NCBI GenBank assembly: GCA_030388825.1
Contig: CP128835.1
Span: 3,466,001-3,530,000, forward strand
Length of the DNA: 64,000 bases
Source: Rossellomorea sp. AcN35-11
GTDB taxonomy: Bacteria; Bacillota; Bacilli; Bacillales; Bacillaceae_B
Direction: 5' to 3'
Shown here: positions 10,540 through 20,013 of the stretch, in pieces
Layout of the letters: each line of letters starts with the position of its first letter
Numbering within the stretch: the stretch's first letter is position 1
Program-made: the position numbers and the translations under genes
Notes under the pieces: generated by a model
Seen by the model: the letters and a program-made list of their open reading frames with translations, nothing else
Told to the model about the DNA's origin: nothing
The model's database searches: none

Positions 10540-13311
10540 TTATGTTAAATGTGAATAGCTTTCTTTCACTACTGAAGCACATCTGGTACATAGTGCAGGA
10601 TGGTCCTTATCTTCGCCTACTGTCGTTGTGACAACCCAGCATCGGTCGCATGTATCACCTTCTGCTTTTTCGACGACGATGGCACTATCTCCAAGACTTA
10701 ATGCATGCTCCGGTGCATCTTTCACCGAACCACCGACTTCAAATGCCGAGACAATGAATAATTGCTTTAAGTCCTCTTTGATCGAGCTTAATAGTGCGTT
10801 CGTTTCATCATTAACATAAAGGGTCACTTTGGCCGTCAATGATTTACCGATCATCTTCTGATTTCGGGCTTCTTCAAGACCTTTTAACACATCATCCCTT
10901 AATTCAAGGAATGCATTCCATTTTTTCTTCAGTTCTTCTGCATTATTGAACTCTTGAACTTCAGGCATATCTGTCAATTGAACACTTTCTCCCTCTACTC
11001 CAGGGATGTACGCCCATACTTCATCTGCTGTGTGAGAAAGAATCGGTGACATTAACTTTGTGAGTGCAACGAGACTCTCATATAACACAGTTTGGATCGC
11101 CCGGCGTTCCTCATGATCCTCGGACTCGATATAAAGAACATCCTTTGCAAAATCCAAATAGAATGAACTTAGGTCAAGTGTACAGAAATTATTCACTGCG
11201 TGGTAGATACTGGCGAACTCATATTTGTCGTAAGAATGTCTCACATTTTTCACGAGATCATTCAATTTGACAAGCATGAATTGATCGACTTCCCTCAATT
11301 CATCGAAAGGTACTGCGTTTGTGTTTGGATCGAAGTCAGACAGGTTTCCTAACAAGAAACGGTATGTGTTACGGATTTTCCGGTATACTTCTGCCACTTG
11401 CTTCAGAATCGGATCTGATACACGGACATCTGCCTGATAATCAACCGATGCAACCCAAAGGCGAAGGATGTCTGCTCCAAGCTGCTTCATCACTTTTTCC
11501 GGAACGACTACGTTACCTAATGATTTACTCATTTTTCTTCCGTCGCCATCAAGGGCAAATCCATGACTCAACACCCCTTTATACGGGGCTTTTCCTGTCA
11601 CAGCTACACTTGTAGTCAAAGACGAGTTAAACCAGCCGCGGTATTGGTCGGACCCTTCTAAATAAAGATCTGCAGGCCGTTTCAGATCATCTCTTTCTTC
11701 AAGTACCGCTTGATGTGAAGAGCCTGAGTCAAACCATACATCCATAATATCCTGTTCTTTTGTGAACTTCCCATTTGGACTTCCTTCATGGGTGAAACCT
11801 TCAGGGAGAAGGTCCTTTGCTTCTTTTTCAAACCAGATGTTTGATCCGTGCTCGCGGAAAAGCTTTGATACATGGTCGATCGTTTCGTCAGAAATGATTT
11901 CCTGGCCATTCTCGGCATAAAATACAGGAATTGGAACTCCCCATGCACGTTGTCTGGAAATACACCAGTCTCCTCTGTCTCTAACCATATTGTAAAGGCG
12001 TGTTTCGCCCCAGGCAGGTACCCATTTCGTTTCATTGACTGCTTCCAGCAACTCTTTACGGAACTTATCGATAGATGCAAACCATTGTGCAGTCGCTCTA
12101 AAGATGACAGGTTTCTTCGTACGCCAATCATGTGGATAAGAGTGGGTGATAAAGTTTAGCTTTAACAATGCTCCCGCTTCTTCCAGCTTTTCTGTAATCG
12201 GTTTATTGGCCTTATCATAGAACAACCCTTCGAATCCAGGTGCTTCAGAAGTCATGACACCTTTATCATCTACCGGACAGAGCACATCCAAGCCATATTT
12301 CTTTCCTACAAGGAAGTCATCCTCACCGTGTCCTGGTGCTGTATGCACACATCCAGTACCAGAGTCGGTGGTAACATGCTCTCCAAGTACAACAAGTGAA
12401 TCCCGGTCATATAATGGATGTTTCGCCACAATATGCTCAAGCTCAGAACCTTTCACCTTTTTAGAAACAGAGTAATCATCCCACTCTAGATTTTCAGCTA
12501 CATCTTTCAGTAGCTCTTCAGCTACCACATAGCTTTTTTCTTTTGCGTTGACAACTACATAGCTCAGATCTTTGTGTACAGCAATCCCAAGGTTGGCAGG
12601 AATTGTCCATGGAGTTGTCGTCCAGATGACTAGTTGAGTCCCTTCTTCCAGTAAACCCTTACCTTCTTTAACGGCGAAACCGACATAAATGGAAGGTGAA
12701 CGTTTATCCTGGTACTCGATTTCTGCTTCTGCAAGTGCGGATTCACTTGAAGGTGACCAATATACCGGTTTTTTACCTTTGTAAATGTAACCTTTCTTTG
12801 CCATGTCACCGAACACTTTGATCTGTTGAGCTTCATATTCAGGTTTTAACGTGATATATGGATTATCCCAATCACCACGCACACCTAATTGCTTGAACTG
12901 TTCACGCTGGTTATTTACTTGTTCATATGCGTATTCCTCACACAATTTACGGAACTCTGCAATGGTCAGTTCTTTGCGTTTAACACCTTTATTCGTCAAT
13001 GCCTGTTCAATCGGTAAGCCATGAGTATCCCAGCCAGGCACATACGGAGCATGAAAACCGCTCATAGATTTATAACGAACGATAAAATCTTTAAGGATTT
13101 TATTTAGTGCATGACCCATGTGAATATTGCCATTGGCATATGGAGGTCCATCGTGAAGGATGAATAGAGGACGATCGCTCGTTCTCTCCTGCACCTTTTG
13201 GTAAATATTCATCTCTTCCCATTTTTTCTGTGTATCCGGTTCGCGTTTCGGTAAATTCCCTCTCATTGGAAATTCAGTCTTTGGCATTAGTAAAGTATCT
13301 TTATACTCCAT
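10540..13311 (-). CDS. ileS: Isoleucyl-tRNA synthetase IleS
   Basis: Charges tRNA-Ile with isoleucine and edits valine. 923 residues, the normal bacterial length. The class I HIGH motif is in [16 protein letters not shown] (about residue 60), and the KMSKS loop is in [13 protein letters not shown] (about residue 595). The editing insertion ([13 protein letters not shown]) is intact. The C-terminal zinc site shows CDRCWVV and LCTRCASVV. Start ATG has AGGAAAG upstream. Single-gene unit controlled by the T-box leader ahead of it and closed by a terminator. Confidence 0.98.
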   Translation of the reverse strand: MEYKDTLLMPKTEFPMRGNLPKREPDTQKKWEEMNIYQKVQERTSDRPLFILHDGPPYANGNIHMGHALNKILKDFIVRYKSMSGFHAPYVPGWDTHGLPIEQALTNKGVKRKELTIAEFRKLCEEYAYEQVNNQREQFKQLGVRGDWDNPYITLKPEYEAQQIKVFGDMAKKGYIYKGKKPVYWSPSSESALAEAEIEYQDKRSPSIYVGFAVKEGKGLLEEGTQLVIWTTTPWTIPANLGIAVHKDLSYVVVNAKEKSYVVAEELLKDVAENLEWDDYSVSKKVKGSELEHIVAKHPLYDRDSLVVLGEHVTTDSGTGCVHTAPGHGEDDFLVGKKYGLDVLCPVDDKGVMTSEAPGFEGLFYDKANKPITEKLEEAGALLKLNFITHSYPHDWRTKKPVIFRATAQWFASIDKFRKELLEAVNETKWVPAWGETRLYNMVRDRGDWCISRQRAWGVPIPVFYAENGQEIISDETIDHVSKLFREHGSNIWFEKEAKDLLPEGFTHEGSPNGKFTKEQDIMDVWFDSGSSHQAVLEERDDLKRPADLYLEGSDQYRGWFNSSLTTSVAVTGKAPYKGVLSHGFALDGDGRKMSKSLGNVVVPEKVMKQLGADILRLWVASVDYQADVRVSDPILKQVAEVYRKIRNTYRFLLGNLSDFDPNTNAVPFDELREVDQFMLVKLNDLVKNVRHSYDKYEFASIYHAVNNFCTLDLSSFYLDFAKDVLYIESEDHEERRAIQTVLYESLVALTKLMSPILSHTADEVWAYIPGVEGESVQLTDMPEVQEFNNAEELKKKWNAFLELRDDVLKGLEEARNQKMIGKSLTAKVTLYVNDETNALLSSIKEDLKQLFIVSAFEVGGSVKDAPEHALSLGDSAIVVEKAEGDTCDRCWVVTTTVGEDKDHPALCTRCASVVKESYSHLT

Positions 13312-13400
13312 GAATTCTTTCCTCCTAAACGTTTCTCTTCATTGCCATCTTTTCTAAATCCGTCTTTTCTTAATCAAACTGTTCCTCTTTTGGAAACAAA

Positions 13401-13652
13401 AAAAAGCTTTCTCATCCCAAAAAGGGACGAGAAAGCTTTTTCCCGCGGTACCACCCTCATAAAGACCGAATCTGGTCTTCACTCGTATACATTCGTAACG
13501 TGAATAAACGCTAACCATTACTATTCTATAAAGAATTTCATGAGTAGAGCTCGAGGGTGATCTTCCGTTCCTTTGTTCCATGTCGGGCTTGCACCATCCC
13601 CGACTCGCTAGAAAGGAAATCGTATAAGAAACGTACTGTCCCTGTCTCAGCA
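13401..13652 (-). promoter_or_regulatory. T-box riboswitch leader of ileS (tRNA-Ile sensing)
   Basis: The minus strand carries the canonical T-box sequence AGGGTGGTACCGCGG (13443-13457). It is followed by a terminator hairpin AAAGCTTTCTCGTCCC/GGGATGAGAAAGCTTT (13401-13441). Stem I elements (GCGAGTCGGGGATGGTG, AAGCCCGAC) lie upstream. In the specifier region the minus strand reads AAGATCACC, giving specifier codon ATC (13559-13561) followed by a purine, which matches the downstream isoleucine enzyme. Uncharged tRNA-Ile would stabilise the antiterminator. Confidence 0.96.
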
Positions 13653-13653
13653 T

Positions 13654-13682
13654 TGAATATGGCAATTTAGATTGTTGTTCAA
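13654..13682 (-). promoter_or_regulatory. Probable SigA promoter of ileS
   Basis: Minus strand TTGAAC (13677-13682), 17 bp, TATTCA (13654-13659), positioned so that the transcript would begin just before the T-box stem I. Confidence 0.65.
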
Positions 13683-13707
13683 TTATATGAAAGGAATGCG
13701 GTTTTCG

Positions 13708-14223
13708 TCAAGACAATGTCTCTTCTTCTTTTAAAGTTTTTAAATCTGTCGCGTCAAGATCAAACTCCATCAACTGGTCCCAGTCATTCGTATCAAGCAG
13801 GTCCAGCTGGGCCTCGATCAGCATCTTAAAACGAGTCCGGAACACCTTTGACTGCTTCTTCAGCTCTTCAATTTCAATTGCAATCTTCCGGGCTTTGGAT
13901 AACGATTCATTTACGATACGATCAGCATTCTTCTCAGCTTCCCTGATAATCAGCTTGGATTCTTTCATTGCATTTCGCTTGACTTCTTCCCCAGCTTCCT
14001 GAGCAATGACGATCGACTTATTAAGGGTCTCCTCGATGTTTGTAAAATGACCCAAACGTTCATTCAAGGAGTTTAAACGCTCTTCCGTTTCTTTCTTCTC
14101 ACGGATAAGAATTTCGTAATCTTTAATAATTTGATCTAAAAATTCATTTACCTCATCCTCATCATAACCACGAAAGCCACGACTAAATTCTTTGTTATGT
14201 ATGTCTAATGGCGTTAAAGGCAT
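13708..14223 (-). CDS. divIVA: Cell-division topological determinant DivIVA
   Basis: Binds negatively curved membrane at poles and septa and recruits MinJ and other partners. 171 residues from ATG 14221-14223 (MPLTPLDIHNKEFSRGFRGYD in two parts) with GGAGG upstream; the longer frame adds only MAP. The N-terminal membrane-binding domain includes the conserved FSRGFRGYDEDEVNEFLD. The remainder is coiled coil rich in E/K heptads, ending in an acidic tail. Located between ylmH and ileS as in other bacilli. Confidence 0.96.
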   Translation of the reverse strand: MPLTPLDIHNKEFSRGFRGYDEDEVNEFLDQIIKDYEILIREKKETEERLNSLNERLGHFTNIEETLNKSIVIAQEAGEEVKRNAMKESKLIIREAEKNADRIVNESLSKARKIAIEIEELKKQSKVFRTRFKMLIEAQLDLLDTNDWDQLMEFDLDATDLKTLKEEETLS

Positions 14224-14311
14224 GGGAGCCACCTCCAGTACTTGGTGAATTACATATTTATTATAACTAATATTTCGACAGCATGTGGGGGAATTCCTTT
14301 TAATTTTTAAA

Positions 14312-15082
14312 TTATTTCAATATCCCAACAGAAATTCGCCATCTATCCCGTTTCGTTCTGCCTTCAATAGACAATAACCTGCTTCTTCCATATCCCCTCG
14401 CAGAGAGAACATCTGAAACTTCGACTTCAAAAGAGGGATGTTCAACGGATTTCCAATTCACTTTAACGTGACCGCTTTTGATCAAGGTTTGAGTCTTCTG
14501 CCTGGAATCATTATAAATGGCAGCGAGTACGACGTCCAAACGCAAAGAACTGACAGTCGTGACCTTCTCCTGCCATTCCTCCTGAGTTTCCATTACTTCA
14601 TGAATCGGAATATCCTTTAACGTAACCTTGGCCTTCCCTATTTGGGTGAGTTCCATGCCCACGTAATCTGATATTTCCTCTGCAAGCATTAATTGTATGG
14701 AATCATCCCCAGTCAGGATATCACCGAATTTCTCCCTTTTCAGTCCGAGAGACATCAGTGTGCCCAACACCTGTCTATGTTCTATTGTAACAAACTTCGA
14801 AGGATACTGTATTTCGAACAACCGAATGCCAAAATCTTCTTCCTCCGGCTTCAAATACGGGGGATGTAGTACCGCTCTTTTCCGTTCGGAATTTTCAGGA
14901 TGAAAGGAAAGTAGAACTTCATCGTTATTTCCAATGATGGACTCGACAATATGTTGCTGTCTGGGATCCAAAAAGTCCGTCCGTTTCGCTCTATACTGGT
15001 CTTCCACAAACTGCTTCCACTCCAGCACAGCATCCACAAACTCTCTCTCATCCGGTCTAAAATGTTGATAGATGGTAGACAT
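14312..15082 (-). CDS. ylmH: YlmH, S4-domain RNA-binding protein
   Basis: 256 residues from ATG 15080-15082 (MSTIYQHFRPDEREFVD) with GAGGGGGGAG upstream. The C-terminal third has an S4 domain: SLRLDVVLAAIYNDSRQKTQTLIKSGHVKVNW in consecutive parts. Family members act on stalled 50S ribosomes in quality control and affect division phenotypes in other Firmicutes. It lies between ylmG and divIVA in the conserved ylm series. Confidence 0.93.
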   Translation of the reverse strand: MSTIYQHFRPDEREFVDAVLEWKQFVEDQYRAKRTDFLDPRQQHIVESIIGNNDEVLLSFHPENSERKRAVLHPPYLKPEEEDFGIRLFEIQYPSKFVTIEHRQVLGTLMSLGLKREKFGDILTGDDSIQLMLAEEISDYVGMELTQIGKAKVTLKDIPIHEVMETQEEWQEKVTTVSSLRLDVVLAAIYNDSRQKTQTLIKSGHVKVNWKSVEHPSFEVEVSDVLSARGYGRSRLLSIEGRTKRDRWRISVGILK

Positions 15083-15113
15083 GCGCTCCCCCCTCAGTCC
15101 TTTACCCAAAATA

Positions 15114-15150
15114 AAAGAACTGAAACTGTTTCTTCCGGTTTCAGTTCTTT
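15114..15150 (-). terminator. Hairpin between ylmG and ylmH
   Basis: Thirteen-base perfect inverted repeat AAAGAACTGAAAC/GTTTCAGTTCTTT with an 11-nt loop, followed by TTTTATTTT on the minus strand. It lies between ylmG and ylmH, so it is an internal or partial terminator. Confidence 0.75.
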
Positions 15151-15179
15151 GAAGGTCAAAATGATAACCTTAGATTTCT

Positions 15180-15443
15180 TTAGATGAGCCATCTAAATAA
15201 CTGGTATAAACCAGATTGTGCCAAATTCAACACAATGAATGCCACGATTGGTGAAATATCGATCATTCCAATCGAAGGAACAAAACGCCTGAACGGCTCA
15301 AGATAAGGTTCACAAATCCTTGCGAGAAATTGACCAATGGACGTTTCTCTGGCATTCGGAAACCACGACATTAAAATATAAATGATTAACGCCCACGAAT
15401 AGATTTGAATAAGGTTTGACAAAATTTCATAAAGCAATACCAT
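15180..15443 (-). CDS. ylmG: YlmG, YggT-family membrane protein
   Basis: 87 residues with two hydrophobic segments ([17 protein letters not shown] and [15 protein letters not shown]). Between them is the conserved family sequence [18 protein letters not shown]. YggT proteins are small inner-membrane proteins linked genetically to osmotic tolerance and, in the ylm cluster, to division. Nine nt after sepF. Confidence 0.93.
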   Translation of the reverse strand: MVLLYEILSNLIQIYSWALIIYILMSWFPNARETSIGQFLARICEPYLEPFRRFVPSIGMIDISPIVAFIVLNLAQSGLYQLFRWLI

Positions 15444-15451
15444 AATTTACA

Positions 15452-15898
15452 TTACCACCTCGAATCTGATAGGTCTTCCTCTTTTAAAAATTCTGAGATA
15501 TTTCCGCTTACTTCAACATTATCAGGTGTGCAGAGAAAAATATTATCTCCAACCCGTTGAATGTCACCACCGATAGCGTACACTGTCCCGCTGAGGAAAT
15601 CGACAATACGCTTCGCTTGATCGTGCTGAATCCGCTGTAAATTCACCAGGACGGAACGCCTGTTCTTCAAATGATCTGCAATCTCCTGGGCTTCAGCATA
15701 GACCCTTGGCTCAACCAGGATCATTTTGGAAGACTTTTGAACACTCTGAAGACTCACGACATTTTGTTTGGAATTAGCAACAGAATGAGACTTCATAGGC
15801 TTCTTCTCCTCGTAATCCCCTTCATATTTTTCCTCTTCATATTCATATTCATCTTCATCCAGCAGAAAGAACGTTTTAAACTTTGACTTGATACCCAT
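15452..15898 (-). CDS. sepF: Cell division protein SepF (YlmF)
   Basis: FtsZ-bundling membrane anchor. 148 residues. The N-terminal amphipathic helix [11 protein letters not shown] is followed by an acidic linker ([19 protein letters not shown]) and the globular domain [21 protein letters not shown]. The domain contains [21 protein letters not shown] and ends GNISEFL. Start ATG has GAGAGGAGATG upstream. Overlapping roles with ftsA are known in B. subtilis, which matters if the ftsA frameshift here were real. Confidence 0.96.
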   Translation of the reverse strand: MGIKSKFKTFFLLDEDEYEYEEEKYEGDYEEKKPMKSHSVANSKQNVVSLQSVQKSSKMILVEPRVYAEAQEIADHLKNRRSVLVNLQRIQHDQAKRIVDFLSGTVYAIGGDIQRVGDNIFLCTPDNVEVSGNISEFLKEEDLSDSRW

Positions 15899-15914
15899 TA
15901 ATCATCATCTCCTC

Positions 15915-16589
15915 TCAGTCATTTCCAACTAATGCTGTTCCAATACGAACAAACGTGGCTCCTTCTTCGATGGCTATCATATAATCATTGCTCATCCCCA
16001 TTGATAATTCTGTACACGGTGCATAAGACAGGTTCAATGAGGAGATTTCTTCCTGCATGGCTTTCAGCTTTCGAAAGCAAGACCTTAAGTAAGGTTCGTC
16101 ATCCGTATAAGGAGCCATCGTCATTAAGCCCACGACGTGAATATTAGTCAATTCTTCTAATTGAAAGATAAACTCTTTCACTGCAGAAGGAGATAACCCA
16201 TGTTTGGAATCCTCCCCCGAAACGTTGACCTGAACGAAACATGACACAGGCTTGTCCGCTCTTTTATGAATTTCTTTCGCTAAAGACAGACGATCTAGAG
16301 AGTGTATGTATGAGACTTTATCAATGATGTTCTTGACTTTCCTTGTTTGTAAAGACCCGATAAAATGCCACAGGGGTTTGTCCTTTAGAACCTCCCACTT
16401 GGAGACCAGTCCTTCATCCCGGTTTTCCCCCAAATGGAGGACACCAGCTTCCAGCGCCTCTTCAGCCCGTTCAACGGAAACGTATTTTGTAACGGCTACG
16501 ACATTAATATGTTCTGCTGCTCTGCCGCTCTGATCACATGCTTTATTAATGTTTTCCTGGATGATGTTTAATTTTTCAGATACCTTCAT
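15915..16589 (-). CDS. ylmE: YlmE, PLP homeostasis protein (YggS/PROSC family)
   Basis: 224-residue single-domain TIM-barrel protein binding pyridoxal phosphate. The PLP lysine is in VVAVTKYVSVERAEEAL (near residue 35). Family motifs HLGENRDEGLVSKW, WHFIGSLQTRKVK, VQVNVSGEDSKHG and ELSMGMSNDYMIAIEEGATFVRIG are all present. Start ATG with AAGGAG upstream, one nt after ylmD. No enzymatic activity is established for the family; it buffers PLP. Confidence 0.95.
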   Translation of the reverse strand: MKVSEKLNIIQENINKACDQSGRAAEHINVVAVTKYVSVERAEEALEAGVLHLGENRDEGLVSKWEVLKDKPLWHFIGSLQTRKVKNIIDKVSYIHSLDRLSLAKEIHKRADKPVSCFVQVNVSGEDSKHGLSPSAVKEFIFQLEELTNIHVVGLMTMAPYTDDEPYLRSCFRKLKAMQEEISSLNLSYAPCTELSMGMSNDYMIAIEEGATFVRIGTALVGND

Positions 16590-16590
16590 C

Positions 16591-17412
16591 TTATGTCTCC
16601 TTCCAGCCGATGAAACTCATTATCCTTCCCGTATTTCCACCATCTCTTCTATACGAGAAGAAATCATCGTGGCAGGATGAACAATATCTGGAAGTATGGA
16701 TTTGATCAGATTTCAAACCGCTTTGAAGTAAAAGCTGTTCATTTAACTCCTTTAAGTCCAGCTGGTACTGTCCCTCTTCCTTTAAATTATAGGGGAAGTT
16801 GTTTTCATCTTCTAGTGTTTTTTTCACTTTATCAATCACATAGTCATCAACTACATAACAATTTTTGCAGATGGATGGTCCGATCACTACTTGTAAAGAA
16901 GCCTTTGAAGAACCCTTTTCGACAAATGAATCGACCATTTTCGGACCGATCCCAAGCACCGTTCCCTTCCATCCTGCATGAGCCAACCCGATTGTCCCGA
17001 GCTTCCTGTCAAGGAAATAAAGGGGAACACAATCTGCATAACACATTGTCAACAGAATGTTTTTCTCCCCTGTTATCAATCCGTCGGTGTCTTTAACGCT
17101 GTTTGTATAGGACTCCGAACCTTTGCCAGCGTCTTCGATGATGGTTGAGTGAATATGATTTCCATGAGTTTGTTCAGCCGCCACCCAGCTTTTGACTGGC
17201 ATACCCAAACTTGCGGCAAGAAGTTGCCGGTTATGGATAACGGATGAATCATCGTCCCCTACGTGGAGACCCATATTGAATGAATCGAAGGGGTGAGTAC
17301 TTACGCCTCCCAGTCTAGTTGTTATACCAGCGACCAATGCTGGTTGTTCTTTCGTCCATTTATCAATAGAATAATAAGATTCAGTCTTTGTTACAAAAGG
17401 CTCATTCCACAC
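16591..17412 (-). CDS. ylmD: YlmD, multicopper polyphenol oxidase / purine nucleoside enzyme family (PgeF/YfiH)
   Basis: 273 residues from GTG 17412 (VWNEPFVTKTESYY) with AAGGAG upstream. The zinc/copper histidine and cysteine residues of the YfiH/laccase-domain family are visible in AEQTHGNHIH, MCYADCVPLYFLD, GLAHAGWKGT and SSCHDDFFSYRRDGGNTGR. Family members have been assigned purine nucleoside phosphorylase/adenosine deaminase activity and cell-wall editing roles. Contiguous with ylmE. Confidence 0.92.
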   Translation of the reverse strand: MWNEPFVTKTESYYSIDKWTKEQPALVAGITTRLGGVSTHPFDSFNMGLHVGDDDSSVIHNRQLLAASLGMPVKSWVAAEQTHGNHIHSTIIEDAGKGSESYTNSVKDTDGLITGEKNILLTMCYADCVPLYFLDRKLGTIGLAHAGWKGTVLGIGPKMVDSFVEKGSSKASLQVVIGPSICKNCYVVDDYVIDKVKKTLEDENNFPYNLKEEGQYQLDLKELNEQLLLQSGLKSDQIHTSRYCSSCHDDFFSYRRDGGNTGRIMSFIGWKET

Positions 17413-17462
17413 GTTGAATCTCCTTCTTTTTTAATAAGTGTACCATAGACTCTAAAGATTCG

Positions 17463-17750
17463 TCATGTATCGGCTGATTGTTTCGGCTCCTGCAGCTGCC
17501 CTTGGATATAGTGGCTGTCCTTGTATCTGACCAAAATCACGTCTTCCCCAATTTTCACAATATTGCTCCAAGGAATCACAACATCCTCCTCTTTCCCAAA
17601 AAAACCCAGCAACTTTCCGCCGCTTCCAATCACTATTGCCTCAATTCTTCCTGTATCCAGATTAATTTCAATATCCCCAATGTTCCCTAATTTCCTGCCG
17701 TCGGAAATACTCACGACGTCCTTCACCTGAAATTCAGATATACGTACCAT
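17463..17750 (-). CDS. ylmC: YlmC/YmxH-type PRC-barrel protein
   Basis: 95 residues forming a PRC-barrel: VRISEFQVKDVVSISDGRKLGNIGDIEI, then GRIEAIVIGSG and DVVIPWSNIVKIGEDVILV. Short PRC-barrel proteins of this type occur in most sporulating Bacillaceae beside the ylm genes or as YmxH in sporulation clusters; the function is unclear. It starts at ATG with a GAGGGTGAAG ribosome site. Confidence 0.9.
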   Translation of the reverse strand: MVRISEFQVKDVVSISDGRKLGNIGDIEINLDTGRIEAIVIGSGGKLLGFFGKEEDVVIPWSNIVKIGEDVILVRYKDSHYIQGQLQEPKQSADT

Positions 17751-17914
17751 CTTTCTTCACCCTCTTTTTTCGTTGATTCTCATTCTCCCTATCTATCGTT
17801 CCATTAATAACAAGTGGTCATTACTAGTGTATGCAGCAAAAAGAAAGGCAGACCTTACAACTCATAAGCATCATCCATATGTATGGCAAACGCGGTACCG
17901 TCTCTACTTCCCCC

Positions 17915-18260
17915 CCAGGGCATAAGAAAAATCCACCCAAATAGGCAAAGGGCGCCTGTCGGGGAGGATTTTATTTGGCTCGTCGCCTCTAAACGAGCCG
18001 CCTTCGCTTTTCTTGTCCAGCTGCAGCGGCTAGAGACTCGAGGTCATAAGGCAAACCTGACAAAATGGCAAAGTACGCCTTTCTGACAGGTTCGTCTTAT
18101 GCTTGTCGCCTCTAAACGAGCCGCCTTCACTTTTCTTGTCCAGCTGCGGCGGCTAGAGACTCGAGGTCATAAGGCAAACCTGACAAAAAGGCAAAGTACG
18201 CCTTTCTGACAGGTTCGTCTTATGCTTGTCGCCTCTAAACGAGCCGCCTTCGCTTTTCGT
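17915..18260 (-). repeat. Array A: three tandem ~123-bp hairpin repeat units downstream of sigG
   Basis: Two near-identical units repeat with a 123-bp period (GTCCAGCTG at 18015 and 18138), and a third diverged unit lies at 17915-18014. Read on the minus strand each unit is GGCGGCTCG, AGAGGCGACAAGCATAAG, a central inverted repeat (CCTGTCAG ... TGTCAGG) with apex AAAGGCGTACTTTGCC, then CTTATGACCTCGAG, CTCTAGCCGC and AGCTGGAC. The units are in sense orientation immediately after the sigG stop. The segment 17751-17914 holds no gene that I can see. Confidence 0.9.
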
Positions 18261-18263
18261 TAC

Positions 18264-19040
18264 CTATTGAATATTTTTGTTCATTTGTTTAATGGCCGCT
18301 TTTTCCAGTCTTGATACTTGTGCTTGGGAAATGCCAATCTCGTCAGCTACTTCCATTTGAGTTTTCCCTTGAAAGAACCGTTTGCTGATAATGAGTTTTT
18401 CACGATCGTTTAATCGTCTCATACCTTCCTGAAGGGCGATTTCTTCAATCCAATGGAAGTCACGGTTCTTTTCGTCACTTAATTGATCCATGACAAAAAT
18501 CGGGTCCCCGCCATCGTTATAAATGGGTTCAAACAATGAGACAGGATCCTGGATGGCGTCCAAGGCAAATACAATTTCTTCGTGAGATACATCAAGAACT
18601 TTAGCAATTTCTTCAGCAGTTGGTTCCCTTGAGGTTTCCCCCATTAATTTTTCCCTTACTTGCAGAGCTTTGTACGCTATGTCCCGTAGTGACCGTGATA
18701 CCCTGATCGGGTTATTATCCCGTAAATACCGGCGGATTTCTCCGATAATCATGGGAACCGCGTATGTAGAGAATCGAACGTTTTGACCTAAATCAAAATT
18801 ATCAATCGATTTCATCAGCCCGATACACCCTACTTGAAATAAATCATCAACATACTCACCACGGTTATTAAAGCGTTGAATTACACTTAAGACGAGGCGT
18901 AAATTCCCATTTACAAGTTTTTCTCTTGCGGTAATGTCGCCCGCTTGCATTTGTTTGAATAGAACTCTCATTTCATCATTTTTGAGAACTGGTAATTTGG
19001 AAGTATCTACACCACAAATCTCGACTTTATTACGTGTCAT
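18264..19040 (-). CDS. sigG: RNA polymerase sporulation sigma factor SigG
   Basis: Late forespore sigma factor. 258 residues from ATG 19038-19040 (MTRNKVEICGVDTSKLPVL) with AAGGAGGGG upstream; the longer frame has no ribosome site. Region 2 shows NLRLVLSVIQRFNNRGEYVDDLFQVGCIGLMKSIDNFD and STYAVPMIIGEIRRYLRDNNPIRV. Region 4.2 shows KTQMEVADEIGISQAQVSRLEK. The N-terminal MTRNKVEICGVDTSKL is characteristic of SigG rather than SigF. It follows sigE with its own likely promoter. Confidence 0.98.
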   Translation of the reverse strand: MTRNKVEICGVDTSKLPVLKNDEMRVLFKQMQAGDITAREKLVNGNLRLVLSVIQRFNNRGEYVDDLFQVGCIGLMKSIDNFDLGQNVRFSTYAVPMIIGEIRRYLRDNNPIRVSRSLRDIAYKALQVREKLMGETSREPTAEEIAKVLDVSHEEIVFALDAIQDPVSLFEPIYNDGGDPIFVMDQLSDEKNRDFHWIEEIALQEGMRRLNDREKLIISKRFFQGKTQMEVADEIGISQAQVSRLEKAAIKQMNKNIQ

Positions 19041-19076
19041 TCTTTCCCCTCCTTGTAGGAGCTGCTGTACAAAATT

Positions 19077-19105
19077 CATTATTTCCTTGAAGAGGAAAAA
19101 TATGC
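19077..19105 (-). promoter_or_regulatory. Candidate SigF/SigG-type promoter of sigG
   Basis: The minus strand has GCATA (19101-19105) and, 14 bp on, GGAAATAATG (19077-19086), resembling the forespore consensus (GYATA / GGNNANNHT) though one base short in spacing. Location about 35 bp before the sigG start fits known SigF control of sigG. Confidence 0.45.
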
Positions 19106-19201
19106 ATTTCATTCTGACAAGGAATGGGCGATGATCTTTCAATCCCTTATGAAATCTGGAATATCTTCAGATAAAAATTTTTAATGGAAGATAAACAAAA
19201 A

Positions 19202-19230
19202 AACTGGCCTTTTCGACGAAAAGGCCAGTT
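19202..19230 (-). terminator. Terminator downstream of sigE
   Basis: Perfect stem AACTGGCCTTTTCG/CGAAAAGGCCAGTT followed by TTTTTTTG on the minus strand, 9 nt after the sigE stop. Confidence 0.92.
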
Positions 19231-19238
19231 TATAGATG

Positions 19239-19958
19239 TCACACCATTTTATTGAATTCTTTCTTCAAACGCTTGATAATCCTCTTTTCGAGACGTGAAA
19301 TATAGGACTGTGAGATACCAAGCATATCCGCTACATCCTTTTGTGTTTTTTCTTCTTCCCCCATTAAACCAAACCGGAGCTCCATGATTTGCTTTTCCCG
19401 ATCTGAAAGTTGGTGCAGGGCGTTAAAAAGTAGTTTTTTATCAACGGTTGCTTCTAGATCCTTCGTAATAATGTCTTCATCTGTCCCAAGTACATCGGAT
19501 AATAATAATTCATTTCCATCCCAATCTATGTTCAGGGGTTCATCAAATGATACTTCAGAACGAATTTTATTATTCCTTCTCAAGTACATTAATATTTCAT
19601 TTTCAATACACCTTGAAGCATAAGTCGCTAATTTGATTTTCTTCTCCGGATTGAATGTGTTAACAGCTTTGATGAGTCCAATCGTTCCGATGCTGATTAA
19701 GTCTTCTATATTGATCCCGGTATTTTCAAACTTCCTGGCTATATACACAACTAATCTCAAATTCCGTTCAATTAACAGAGAGCGGGCAGCTTTATCACCT
19801 TTTGGCAATTTAGTGAGTAATACTTCTTCCTCTTCTTTCGTCAATGGAGGAGGAAGTGCTTCACTGCCACCTATGTAGTAAATTTCATCTGTCTTCAGGC
19901 CAAATTTGATTAACAGTTTGTACCAATAGTACAAGAGCTTGAATTTTAATTTTTTCAT
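19239..19958 (-). CDS. sigE: RNA polymerase sporulation sigma factor SigE precursor
   Basis: Early mother-cell sigma factor made as an inactive pro-protein. 239 residues. The basic, hydrophobic pro-sequence [20 protein letters not shown] anchors it to membrane; the conserved processing region is [16 protein letters not shown]. Region 2 includes [17 protein letters not shown] and [23 protein letters not shown]. Region 4 includes [24 protein letters not shown]. Lies downstream of spoIIGA, which encodes the membrane protease that processes it. Confidence 0.98.
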   Translation of the reverse strand: MKKLKFKLLYYWYKLLIKFGLKTDEIYYIGGSEALPPPLTKEEEEVLLTKLPKGDKAARSLLIERNLRLVVYIARKFENTGINIEDLISIGTIGLIKAVNTFNPEKKIKLATYASRCIENEILMYLRRNNKIRSEVSFDEPLNIDWDGNELLLSDVLGTDEDIITKDLEATVDKKLLFNALHQLSDREKQIMELRFGLMGEEEKTQKDVADMLGISQSYISRLEKRIIKRLKKEFNKMV

Positions 19959-20013
19959 TGTTGCTCCCCCCTTCTATTTCTTTAAAATCATGAGTATAGT
20001 AGTAATAATTGCT

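Noticed and set aside
11682..12131. 149-codon frame inside ileS
   Set aside because: Out-of-frame shadow of the intact isoleucyl-tRNA synthetase gene.
13354..13665. 103-codon frame on the minus strand before ileS
   Set aside because: It lies wholly in the T-box leader RNA, whose structure explains the sequence.
17915..18260. CRISPR array
   Set aside because: The unit is 123 bp, repeats and intervening sequence are not separable into short repeats and unique spacers, and no cas genes are nearby.
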